Shown here: positions 1-6,460 of the stretch, one piece after another | How positions within the stretch are numbered: position 1 is the stretch's first letter | How the letters are laid out: each line of letters opens with the position of its first letter | Assembly (NCBI GenBank): GCA_035686605.1 | Contig: DASRZI010000033.1 | Span: 1-19,115 of the forward strand | Source of the DNA: UBA11865 sp035686605 | GTDB lineage: Bacteria; Chloroflexota; Anaerolineae; Promineifilales; Promineifilaceae | Direction: 5' to 3' | DNA length: 19,115 nt | The notes under the pieces: model-generated | Told to the model about the DNA's origin: nothing | The model's database searches: none | The model's input: only the letters and a program-made list of their open reading frames with translations | Translations under genes and position numbers: made by a program

Positions 1-426
1 TGGGGCACCTGGTGGATCTGGACCCCACGATTGACTTCAATCACGGTTCTTTGGCTGGTCTATATGGCCTACTTCATGCTGCGCGGGGCGGTTGAAGACG
101 AAGAGCGCAAAATGCGATATGCGGCCGTTTACGTAATCATCGCTTTCGTAACAGTCGTCATGACCTATATCAGCATCAGATTGCTGCGCGATATCCATCC
201 CGTCGTCTTCGGCGGCGTTGCCGAATCTGCCCAAGGCGCCGACGAGGGACTACAAGATATTGCACGTGGTCTTGACTCAGCCAAAATGGGCATGACCTTG
301 ACCGCCTCGGTTATTACCTTTTCCTTGGTTTATCTGGCCTGGCTGGCAAACAGGCTGAAATTACAGAGGATAGTCAACGAAGTGGCGGAATTGAAACTAC
401 GGGTAATGGCCAGGCTGGAAGAGTAA
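1..426 (+). CDS. ccmC: CcmC-like heme handling protein, 3' part (5' end outside window)
   Basis: The frame is open from base 1, so the gene begins to the left of the window. It starts inside a tryptophan-rich WWD signature, read here as WGTWWIWTPRLTS, as in the heme-handling CcmC/CcsA family; CcmC usually has WD where this has WT. Membrane segments follow, then SIRLLRDIHPVVFG, matching the CcmC segment that carries the second heme-ligand histidine, then a last membrane helix and a charged cytoplasmic tail ending in RLEE. In this family the protein binds heme at the outer membrane face and helps load it onto the CcmE chaperone. It is followed after 17 bp by a CcmD-like gene, the usual partner. 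CcmC is preferred over CcsA/CcsB because of the RLTS sequence and the CcmD neighbour. The WD-to-WT change is real in this sequence but might be a sequencing artefact. Confidence 0.85.
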   Translation, partial: WGTWWIWTPRLTSITVLWLVYMAYFMLRGAVEDEERKMRYAAVYVIIAFVTVVMTYISIRLLRDIHPVVFGGVAESAQGADEGLQDIARGLDSAKMGMTLTASVITFSLVYLAWLANRLKLQRIVNEVAELKLRVMARLEE

Positions 427-443
427 AATCAGGAGAATGAACC

Positions 444-662
444 ATGGTTCAAAGCATCGTTCTATTAAACAGGCTGCTTGAAGTAGCACAGCAAATCGAT
501 ATCAATAAGTACAACAACTATCTGGTCCTGGGCTACTTTGTCATGTGGGCGATCGTAATAGTCTACATCCTGCTCCTTGCGAACAAGCAGAGGAATGTCC
601 GGGAAGATTTACAGTTGATGACAGAACTCTTAAGAGAGGATGAACAACGCGAGGAGGCGTAA
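444..662 (+). CDS. ccmD: CcmD-like small membrane protein
   Basis: This encodes 72 residues with one strong membrane helix (about residues 25-46) preceded by a Tyr-rich stretch and followed by a basic then acidic coiled tail (NKQRNVREDLQLMTELL). That topology and size match CcmD, which stabilises the CcmC-CcmE heme complex and its release by CcmAB. The ATG at 444 has an AGGAG ribosome-binding site at 431-435. The gene starts 17 bp after ccmC, so the two are probably one transcript. CcmD sequences are short and poorly conserved, so the call rests on length, topology and position. Confidence 0.7.
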   Translation: MVQSIVLLNRLLEVAQQIDINKYNNYLVLGYFVMWAIVIVYILLLANKQRNVREDLQLMTELLREDEQREEA

Positions 663-720
663 GCTTTTATACGTTATTATCGGCAGTTGATGGTAAAGTG
701 ATCTGTATCTTTAGAGAGAA

Positions 721-737
721 ACACCCGAGAAGGGTGT
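721..737 (+). other. Small hairpin upstream of ccdA
   Basis: ACACCC and GGGTGT form a perfect 6-bp stem around a 5-base GAGAA loop. It lies 8 bases before the GGAGG ribosome-binding site of the next gene, in a 97-bp gap where no clear promoter was found. No T-run follows, so it is not a rho-independent terminator. A leader or RNA-processing role is possible but unproven. Confidence 0.35.
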
Positions 738-759
738 AGATTAGTGGAGGCGGAATCTG

Positions 760-1860
760 TTGGGCTCGATTAGTAAACCCTTGCGTTCTCTATCGCCATT
801 ACAAATGATCGTACTGGCTATCGTGGCCTTGGTGTTGCTGTTTCTCATAGTAGGCTCCATCACCCAATCTGCATCGCAGGAACCGGCTTTCAATCCCCTC
901 GCCAACCAGCCTTTTGCCCTCTTGGCGATGCTGGCCTTCGTCGGCGGCATGCTGAGTTTCGCTTCTCCCTGCACGCTGCCAATTCTTCCGGCTTACTTCG
1001 CCTTCGCATTTCAAAGTGGTCGCAAACAAATTGCTTTGAACACGATTGTCTTCATGCTGGGCCTGGCTACCGTCTTCAGCCTCATGGGTGCTGGAGCTTC
1101 ATTCATCGGGAGAATACTGCGCGAGTACCAAACTCTAATTATGTTGCTGGCTGGATCCCTGGTAATTGTCTTTGGCGTCATGAGCCTGCTAGGAAAAGGC
1201 TTTTCTGGAGTTCAACCGCAGCAGGAAGAGAAACTACGAAACGCAGGGATCGGCGGATCCTACTTCTTTGGGATGACCTTTGCTGTCGGTTGGACCAGCT
1301 GCATCGGTCCTATTTTAGGCATCGTGTTGGCCTTGGCAGGTACGACCGCCTCTGTTTCCAGAGGCATGATGCTGCTATTTATATATGCCCTCGGTTTAGG
1401 ACTCCCATTGATCATCGTCTCCACGTTCTTTGGCCGGGCTAGCCGGCAGAGCATGCTGTGGCGAGCGCTGCGTGGTAAGGGCTGGAATGTATCAGCCAGC
1501 TCCATGCTTGTCGGATTAATCTGGGCTCTAGCTATTTGGCTGATCCTTGTTGGATTGGGTCATTACGCCTTTGATAACTTTGCCTATTTCGATGGCCAGG
1601 AATTCACCGCCATTCACCAGTACGGGCTTCTCGTGTTGGCTATCTTAGGTGCCGGACTTTGGGTATACACAGCTCCTGGTCGACAACGCATTGTTCCGCT
1701 GCATTTACACACCACTCAGCTTTTTAGCGGAATTCTGTTCATCCTAATGGGATTCCTCATGGTCAACGGAACGTTGGCCTCGTTCAACACCCTGATTCCC
1801 ACTGATCTGGCGATCTGGTTTGCAGACCTCGAAGACAAGTTAGTGACGGTACTTAACTAA
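760..1860 (+). CDS. ccdA: CcdA/DsbD-type thiol-disulfide interchange membrane protein
   Basis: This is a 366-residue polytopic membrane protein of the CcdA family, which carries electrons from cytoplasmic thioredoxin across the membrane to extracytoplasmic thioredoxin-like proteins. The two redox cysteines stand in the expected contexts: C71 in SFASPCTLPILPAY and C181 in GWTSCIGPILG. Several further hydrophobic segments follow. It is longer than minimal CcdA (about 220-240 residues) because of an N-terminal helix before the core and two or three helices after it. The start is TTG at 760, supported by GGAGG at 746-750 with nine bases of spacing. The TlpA-like gene begins four bases after its stop, so the two are coupled and very likely a reductant donor/acceptor pair serving cytochrome c maturation. 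Confidence 0.9.
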   Translation: MGSISKPLRSLSPLQMIVLAIVALVLLFLIVGSITQSASQEPAFNPLANQPFALLAMLAFVGGMLSFASPCTLPILPAYFAFAFQSGRKQIALNTIVFMLGLATVFSLMGAGASFIGRILREYQTLIMLLAGSLVIVFGVMSLLGKGFSGVQPQQEEKLRNAGIGGSYFFGMTFAVGWTSCIGPILGIVLALAGTTASVSRGMMLLFIYALGLGLPLIIVSTFFGRASRQSMLWRALRGKGWNVSASSMLVGLIWALAIWLILVGLGHYAFDNFAYFDGQEFTAIHQYGLLVLAILGAGLWVYTAPGRQRIVPLHLHTTQLFSGILFILMGFLMVNGTLASFNTLIPTDLAIWFADLEDKLVTVLN

Positions 1861-1863
1861 CAA

Positions 1864-2571
1864 ATGTCCATGGATGAGCACGCGAATCAAGAACCTGCGG
1901 AAGACGACGCAAAGGCTAACTCTGGCGATGGTCGAAACCTGATCGTCTTGTTCGCCGGATTTCTTCTTTTAGGACTGGCTTTAGGCGTCTTGCTGTTCGG
2001 AGGGGATCTAATAGACCGGATTGTTGATGGCGATGGTGATTCCAATTCAGAATCTGGTGATACGATTCTCGATCAGGCAGGAGGGCTTCCTGCGCTAGAA
2101 CCCGGTGAAGCGCGTATCATTCGTGGAGTTAATAATGCGGGAGTTCTCTCGGTTGGAGATGCAGCACACGATTTTGAACTCGATGACTTCGATGGAAACC
2201 GGATCAAGCTAAGCGAATTTCGAGGCCATCCGGTGATTGTTAATTTTTGGGCCACTTGGTGCGCGCCCTGCCGGATAGAAATGCCGGAGCTGCAAAAAGC
2301 GTTCGAAAAGTACCAGGATGATGGGCTGGTCATTCTTGCCCTTGACCAGGATGAACCGATCGAGCGAGCCCGTGAATTCTTCTACGATGAAATGGACCTC
2401 TCTTTTACCCCGCTTTTGGACGACGGAAGCGCTGTCTCTACGGCCTACAGTAGCTACAGCGTTCTACCCACTACCTTTTTCATAGACCACAATGGAAACG
2501 TAGCGGCTATCCATCGTGGACCCCTGACGCTGGGCCAGATTGAAGGGTACCTGGAACAAATGCCGGGATGA
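1864..2571 (+). CDS. Membrane-anchored TlpA/ResA-like thiol-disulfide oxidoreductase
   Basis: The 235-residue protein has a short cytoplasmic acidic head, one membrane helix (about residues 25-46), an Asp/Ser-rich linker (about 55-70) and an AhpC/TSA-type thioredoxin domain from about residue 95. The active site is WCAPC with C133 and C136. The fold's cis-proline is P202 in SVLPTTFFID, and GNVAAIHRGPL closes the fold. ResA/TlpA/CcmG proteins reduce apocytochrome c cysteines before heme attachment, with electrons from CcdA, which fits the position directly after ccdA. ATG at 1864 is chosen, but ATG at 1870 is equally possible because neither has a clear ribosome-binding site; translation is probably coupled to ccdA. 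Whether it is a true ResA or a more general TlpA-type reductase cannot be decided here. Confidence 0.88.
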   Translation: MSMDEHANQEPAEDDAKANSGDGRNLIVLFAGFLLLGLALGVLLFGGDLIDRIVDGDGDSNSESGDTILDQAGGLPALEPGEARIIRGVNNAGVLSVGDAAHDFELDDFDGNRIKLSEFRGHPVIVNFWATWCAPCRIEMPELQKAFEKYQDDGLVILALDQDEPIERAREFFYDEMDLSFTPLLDDGSAVSTAYSSYSVLPTTFFIDHNGNVAAIHRGPLTLGQIEGYLEQMPG

Positions 2572-2585
2572 GCTAAAGGAAACAG

Positions 2586-3446
2586 ATGGCAGCGGAAAGG
2601 AAACCTGTTACTGGAAAACGGCGATCGATGGTCATCGGTATTGATCGAGGCGTCTATTGGCTGAGCAAGCATTGGCTTGCTGTATTTAATACCCTCGCCC
2701 TAATCTATGTTGGCCTGCCGATACTGGCTCCGGCGCTGATGAATGCGGGTCTTGAGACACCGGCTCGAGTTATCTACAGGATATATTCTCCTCTGTGTCA
2801 CCAAATGACTCAGCGGTCTTTTTTCCTATTCGGTGATCAATATGCTTACCCGCGAGCGATAGCAGGTACCGAGCTGACGCCAATCGAGACCTATGTCGGT
2901 GATATCCCCGAATTTGACAATGTTGACCCCGATGATTGGCCGGCTTTCTTTACCGCGGCTCGCCGCTACCTTGGAGACGAGCAGCTGGGTTACAAGATAG
3001 CCCTCTGTCAGCGTGACATCGGCATATATCTCTTTGTCCTGGTTGGCGGCTTGCTGTACGCCATGTTGAGAAACCGGATCAATATTAAGCCCTTACCGAT
3101 CCTTTTGTTCGTCGTAATAGGTTTGGCTCCCATCGCCATTGACGGATTTAGCCAGCTCTTCAGTTATTGGAGCACTCCATTGGACGGATCTGATCCCACT
3201 GGCCTGGCGGCGACAATACAGAGCATCATCCCGCTCAGGGAGAGCACGCCCATGATGCGGGCGTTAACCGGTGCATGGTTCGGTTTGGCCTTGGTCTGGT
3301 TGGCATACCCCCATGTAAATGAAAGCATGAAGGGTACAGAAAGAGAGTTAGGTGCGAAGCTTAGACGATTGGACAACCCTGAGCTAGCATCAGCTCAGCA
3401 AGAGGCTGCCGTCGAAAAACCAGATTCAAGCAGACCCGATAGCTAG
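2586..3446 (+). CDS. DUF2085 family membrane protein
   Basis: This 286-residue protein has about five membrane segments and the DUF2085 pattern: YSPLCHQMTQRSFFLFG (C71, H72, Q73), LCQRDIGIYLFVLVGG (C141) and APIAIDGFSQLF (D186, Q190). Many members have a second cysteine shortly after C141 (CxRC type); here that position is aspartate. A polar segment of about 50 residues (88-136) between the first two motifs is probably extracytoplasmic. The tail from about residue 250 is charged and probably cytoplasmic. The family's biochemical function is unknown. The paired Cys/His motifs and the position 14 bp after a thioredoxin-like gene suggest a metal- or redox-linked role, which is inference. ATG at 2586 follows AAAGGA at 2575-2580. 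It appears to be the last gene of the plus-strand redox run. Confidence 0.82.
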   Translation: MAAERKPVTGKRRSMVIGIDRGVYWLSKHWLAVFNTLALIYVGLPILAPALMNAGLETPARVIYRIYSPLCHQMTQRSFFLFGDQYAYPRAIAGTELTPIETYVGDIPEFDNVDPDDWPAFFTAARRYLGDEQLGYKIALCQRDIGIYLFVLVGGLLYAMLRNRINIKPLPILLFVVIGLAPIAIDGFSQLFSYWSTPLDGSDPTGLAATIQSIIPLRESTPMMRALTGAWFGLALVWLAYPHVNESMKGTERELGAKLRRLDNPELASAQQEAAVEKPDSSRPDS

Positions 3447-3453
3447 GTCCAAG

Positions 3454-3588
3454 ACGAGTCTCCTCGTCACGAGTCTCCTCGTCACGAGTCTCCTCGTCAC
3501 GAGTCTTCTCGTCACGAGTCTTCTCGTCGCAAGTTCTCTCGCTCGAATTCTCTCTTACAGAATTCTCTCGCCACGAGTCCTCTCGTGA
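3454..3588. repeat. Tandem array of 15-bp palindromic (mini-hairpin) units
   Basis: About nine units follow one another at a strict 15-base period. Units starting at 3454, 3469 and 3484 read ACGAGTCTCCTCGT; those at 3499 and 3514 read ACGAGTCTTCTCGT. The next ones, to about 3572, are diverged, and the unit at 3573 (ACGAGTCCTCTCGT) is again clean. Each clean unit is itself an inverted repeat: ACGAG, a 4-base loop, CTCGT. Transcripts from either strand could therefore form a row of small hairpins. The array begins just after the DUF2085 stop, in a convergent gap where transcripts from both sides end. The minus strand reads as a run of Asp-Glu-Glu-Thr-Arg codons because 15 is a multiple of 3; it is not considered a gene. 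Confidence 0.9.
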
Positions 3589-3635
3589 CAAGTCGATTGT
3601 TCACTCCAGATCGCGATCTCCCAAAACCCAATGTC

Positions 3636-3655
3636 ATTCCCGTGGAAGCGGGAAT
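3636..3655 (+). repeat. REP-like hairpin, left copy
   Basis: ATTCCCG and CGGGAAT form a 7-bp stem around TGGAAG. The surrounding CATTCCCG...CGGGAATCCAT resembles the widespread bacterial REP-type sequence with core ATTCCCGCGAAAGCGGGAAT. It is the mate of the inverted copy at 3777-3794. Confidence 0.65.
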
Positions 3656-3776
3656 CCATCCCCTCAATGATCTAGATACAGATTTGGGGGACGTCCTAGC
3701 CAGGAAACAACGAGAGTGAAAGAGTGTAGATACCCATCCCATCGACCATGTGACATCGATAATGAGCTCGAATGGA

Positions 3777-3794
3777 TTCCCGCTTTCGCGGGAA
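3777..3794 (-). repeat. REP-like hairpin, right copy (inverted)
   Basis: TTCCCGC, TTTC loop, GCGGGAA: a perfect 7-bp stem. Read on the minus strand it continues into GGGAATCCATT, matching the left copy and giving a head-to-head inverted pair about 120 bp apart. No RAYT (IS200-like Y1) transposase gene lies in the window. Confidence 0.65.
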
Positions 3795-3837
3795 AAACAA
3801 CAATACAGGTGATACACATCTGGGGAATGCTCCAGAT

Positions 3838-3860
3838 TTCCTCGTCGCGAGTCCTCTCGT
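3838..3860. repeat. Detached piece of the 15-bp palindrome array
   Basis: The end of one unit (CCTCGT, 3840-3845) and one full unit (CGCGAGTCCTCTCGT, 3846-3860) match the main array 250 bp to the left. They sit directly after the right copy of the CTCCAGAT repeat, as expected if an insertion split one array. The remaining 57 bp to the fabF stop show nothing recognisable. Confidence 0.7.
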
Positions 3861-3917
3861 CAATTGCTTGCGGGTGCCCCACCATCATACTTCTCACCCA
3901 CCACCGCAGGTTCGATC

Positions 3918-5156
3918 TTACTCATATTTTCCGATCACCAGCGCAGCGTTGTGCCCCCCAAAGCCAAAGCTGTTCGACAGTAAGAATCTGATCGATCTCT
4001 TGCGGCCTTTATTGGGTATGTAATCCAAGTCGCAATCGGGATCCGGGTTCGCGTAGTTTATGGTAGGAGGTACCATCGAGGCATTGAGCGCTTTGATGGA
4101 TATGATTGCCTCAAGCGCGCCGGCCGCTCCGAGCAGATGGCCGTGTGTTGATTTTGTCGAGCTAATAGGGATGTGGTAGGCCGACTCGCCAAACACCTTC
4201 TTTATGGCCAGAGTTTCACTCTTGTCGTTCAATCGGGTTCCCGTGCCATGAGCATTGATATAGTCAATATCGACCGGAGCAAGAGCCGCGTCCTTGAGAG
4301 CACCCTGGATAGCAAGAACCGCCCCAGCGCCATTCTCATCCGGGGCAGAGATATGGTATGCATCTGCACTGGTTCCATATCCCATTATCTCTCCGTAGAT
4401 CCTGACATTCCGTTTCAGGGCGTGATCCAGTTCTTCCAATACCAGGATGGCTGACCCCTCCCCCATTACGAAACCATCTCTTTCGGCATCAAATGGCCTC
4501 GATGCCCTGGCGGGATCTTCGTTTGAGGTAGAGACTGCACCGGTTGCATTGAAGCCGGCAAGGGCGATAGGCAGGATCGGCGCTTCACTACCGCCTGCGA
4601 GCATCACATCAGCCGCTCCTCGCTGGATCATCCTGGTCGCTTCTCCAATAGCGTTCGACCCGGCGGCACAAGCCGTGACTACGGCCATATTTGGACCGCG
4701 AAAACCGTGGGTGATGGAAATCATGGCCGCAGGTGAGTCCGCCAGCATCATTGGCATGAAGAACGGACTGACCCAGCGCGGACCTCGAGCGTTGAAAGTA
4801 TCAATTCCCTCAATAGTGGAAGCCAGGTTTCCGATTCCAACACCAAGGACAACGCCAACCATCTCCAGGTCGGATCCACTATCCTTTAAATCCGCGTCTT
4901 CGATGGCCTGATCGGCTGAGGCAAGGGCCATTTGGGTAACTCTATCCATGCGTCTGGCCTCCTTCTGGCCAAAAAGAGCCACCGGATCGAAGGACTTTAA
5001 TTCACCGGCAATTCGAGTCTTAAAGTCGCGCGTATCAAAGCTCGTAATTAGACCGATGCCGCTTTTTCCCGCCAGGGCCATGTCCCACGTTGTCTCAGGA
5101 TCGTTGCCTAGAGGATTAAAAGTGCCCAGTCCGGTGATCACAACACGCCGATTCAT
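3918..5156 (-). CDS. fabF: 3-oxoacyl-[acyl-carrier-protein] synthase II (FabF/KAS II)
   Basis: The 412-residue protein has the FabF length and all catalytic residues: nucleophile C163 in VVTACAAGSN, H303 in NAHGTGTRLND, and K335/H340 in STKSTHGHLLGAAGA. These coincide with E. coli FabF numbering. SNSFGFGGHNAALV closes the thiolase-type fold. It condenses malonyl-ACP with acyl-ACP in fatty acid elongation in the cytoplasm. The start is ATG at 5156 (MNRRVVITGLG), which aligns with family N termini and has GGAGG at 5161-5165, though only four bases away. An in-frame ATG at 5195 would add 13 residues encoded by a terminator-like hairpin and could matter only for a leaderless transcript. No other fab gene is adjacent, so it is apparently monocistronic. 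Confidence 0.96.
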   Translation of the reverse strand: MNRRVVITGLGTFNPLGNDPETTWDMALAGKSGIGLITSFDTRDFKTRIAGELKSFDPVALFGQKEARRMDRVTQMALASADQAIEDADLKDSGSDLEMVGVVLGVGIGNLASTIEGIDTFNARGPRWVSPFFMPMMLADSPAAMISITHGFRGPNMAVVTACAAGSNAIGEATRMIQRGAADVMLAGGSEAPILPIALAGFNATGAVSTSNEDPARASRPFDAERDGFVMGEGSAILVLEELDHALKRNVRIYGEIMGYGTSADAYHISAPDENGAGAVLAIQGALKDAALAPVDIDYINAHGTGTRLNDKSETLAIKKVFGESAYHIPISSTKSTHGHLLGAAGALEAIISIKALNASMVPPTINYANPDPDCDLDYIPNKGRKRSIRFLLSNSFGFGGHNAALVIGKYE

Positions 5157-5168
5157 AGAACCTCCATG

Positions 5169-5191
5169 AAAAAACGGCCGGTTCCCGGCCG
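5169..5191 (-). terminator. Rho-independent-type hairpin directly before the fabF ribosome-binding site
   Basis: On the minus strand CGGCCGG, loop GAA, CCGGCCG is followed by six T residues (5174 down to 5169), the form of an intrinsic terminator. Only three bases separate the T-run from the fabF GGAGG. It could end transcription of the upstream lipoprotein gene. However, a TATAAT box lies upstream of it, so it may also sit inside the fabF leader as an attenuator or 5' mRNA structure. Confidence 0.75.
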
Positions 5192-5203
5192 CCATAAGTA
5201 GAG

Positions 5204-5238
5204 ATTATAACCCAGTAAACAACGCTAGGTTACTGGTT
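5204..5238 (-). promoter_or_regulatory. Candidate fabF -10 box with overlapping imperfect inverted repeat
   Basis: The minus strand has a perfect TATAAT at 5209-5204; no good -35 was found at 16-18 bp. Immediately upstream and touching the -10 is an imperfect inverted repeat (plus strand AACCCAGTAAAC at 5209-5220 and GTTACTGGTT at 5229-5238). Its placement suits a repressor operator. No regulator is identified. Confidence 0.4.
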
Positions 5239-5262
5239 CCAAGGTAACTATGGTCAGCGCGT

Positions 5263-6297
5263 CTAGCTATCTCCGGCTATCTTCTCCCATCTACTTCTTT
5301 CAGGAAGCAACCGCCAAATCTCGCCATCTTGAGCCAGAATATAGGTTTCGTTGTACTTAGCATATGAGGTTCGCTGCACCATCGTCGTAAACCCAGCCTC
5401 GTCGTTTACTGCCCAACCCAACCTGTCCCGGACGCCAGGTTCTTCCCTCCAGACCAAACCAAACCCCCTAACTGGCTGGTAGAAGCCATCAGGTGCGGCT
5501 AACGTTGGGTCGTCTTCGGGTTCTCCCGGATCCCACTCGTCGACATGTCTGCTCCAACCCGGGGAATTTTCATCGGAAAAGAGCACATAGATATGGTTCT
5601 CCTCCTCCACCCAGATCATCGTCCCGCCCTCGAAACCCTGCAGCGCACCCGCCGATGTCAACGGCGCGTCCATCGGACAGATATCGGGTTCGTCGTCGAA
5701 GAACCACGTATCAGGGCACCTAATCATGATAGATACAGAGGCCATCTCAGTATGGTCAGAGTCGCCGGCATATAAGACGAAGTTTGTGGAGTTTCTTTCG
5801 CGGGGGTTTACCGGATAATCGAAGACGCCGCTAGAAGCGACATCCCACCAATTACTTAATTGACCGGTTGGGGCCAGATGCCACAGTGTTACAGTCAGAG
5901 CCTCACTCGTCGACCATTCCAGAGTGAGAATATCTCCCGGATCGGCCTCAGTGACATTTGATCGGAAATACTCAATGGTTGGCTCGATAGCAGCGTTGGT
6001 TTCCGACGTTGCCGTGCTTGGAGCCGGCAAAGTGCTATCGGGAGCAGCTACTGGGGGAATATTCTGATCGGCTGGCGATTCCGAGGTTTCGGCCAGGCCG
6101 CCATCTGTATCATTATCCGTTTGGGCGCCTTCAAAGGGAGGTATGTCTGAATCGCCCGCGACAATTTGATCATCCTTTAACCCCTGCTCTGCTAGACCAT
6201 CAACATGAAGAGGAGTGGAAGTACCATCCGGAATGCTGCAGGCAACCATCGCGAGGAGAATAATTGCCAGGAGTGCTGCTGAATACCACTTATTCAT
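5263..6297 (-). CDS. Putative lipoprotein with Ig-like and beta-rich domains, function unknown
   Basis: The 344-residue product starts MNKWYSAALLAIILLAMVAC, a lipoprotein signal peptide with the modified cysteine at position 20 (lipobox M-V-A-C, slightly atypical at -3). A low-complexity acidic, Pro/Thr/Ser-rich linker runs to about residue 105. From about 107 to 190 comes a probable Ig-like domain (PGDILTLEWS..., ending in MASVSIMIRC). The C-terminal domain (about 194-340) is rich in Trp and beta-type sequence and contains GFGLVWREEPGVRDRLGWA, reminiscent of LGFP-type segments. It should be anchored outside the membrane; ligand and partners are unknown. ATG at 6297 is preferred over the GTG at 6357, which would put 20 extra residues before the signal peptide; neither start has a good ribosome-binding site. 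It lies between dinG and fabF on the same strand. Confidence 0.75.
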   Translation of the reverse strand: MNKWYSAALLAIILLAMVACSIPDGTSTPLHVDGLAEQGLKDDQIVAGDSDIPPFEGAQTDNDTDGGLAETSESPADQNIPPVAAPDSTLPAPSTATSETNAAIEPTIEYFRSNVTEADPGDILTLEWSTSEALTVTLWHLAPTGQLSNWWDVASSGVFDYPVNPRERNSTNFVLYAGDSDHTEMASVSIMIRCPDTWFFDDEPDICPMDAPLTSAGALQGFEGGTMIWVEEENHIYVLFSDENSPGWSRHVDEWDPGEPEDDPTLAAPDGFYQPVRGFGLVWREEPGVRDRLGWAVNDEAGFTTMVQRTSYAKYNETYILAQDGEIWRLLPERSRWEKIAGDS

Positions 6298-6460
6298 CAC
6301 CGTCTTACGTCTAAGTAGCTGTCCTTCTGAATCAATAACGACCTGTATCCAGGACACCAGCTAGATTCAACAAGACCTTAGCATAGCCCAGCTCCCGGCT
6401 CAACAACGTGGATGATACGATCTATCTACCAATCACCTGCGCAATTGACGCGCAGTGCCC

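Larger units (their letters stand above)
3604..3837. mobile_element. Possible small non-coding insertion (MITE/REP-type) splitting the palindrome array
   Basis: CTCCAGAT occurs at 3604-3611 and again at 3830-3837, flanking a 218-bp segment that has no coding sequence. The segment holds two REP-like hairpins in inverted orientation. Units of the 15-bp palindrome array lie on both sides. Joining the flanks through one copy of the 8-bp repeat brings the array parts almost back into 15-bp register, with about 3 bp extra. Clear terminal inverted repeats were not found at the exact ends, so the boundaries are inferred from the direct repeat alone. Confidence 0.4.

Noticed and set aside
3361..3591. 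Minus-strand frame encoding repeated Asp-Glu-Glu-Thr-Arg units
   Set aside because: It exists only because the 15-bp palindrome array is a multiple of three bases. It runs into the end of the DUF2085 gene, lacks a ribosome-binding site and has no non-repeat protein content.
3454..3860. CRISPR array
   Set aside because: The repeats are 15 bp and contiguous, with no unique spacers, and no cas gene is present.
3664..4023. Several overlapping frames of 77-91 codons across the REP segment and the fabF 3' end
   Set aside because: They read through hairpins and array pieces, disagree in frame, and overlap the well-supported fabF on the opposite strand.
6298..6460. Promoter for the lipoprotein gene (for example TTGTTG, 18 bp, GATACA on the minus strand)
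   Set aside because: Both boxes match poorly and several equally weak alternatives exist, so none is reported.
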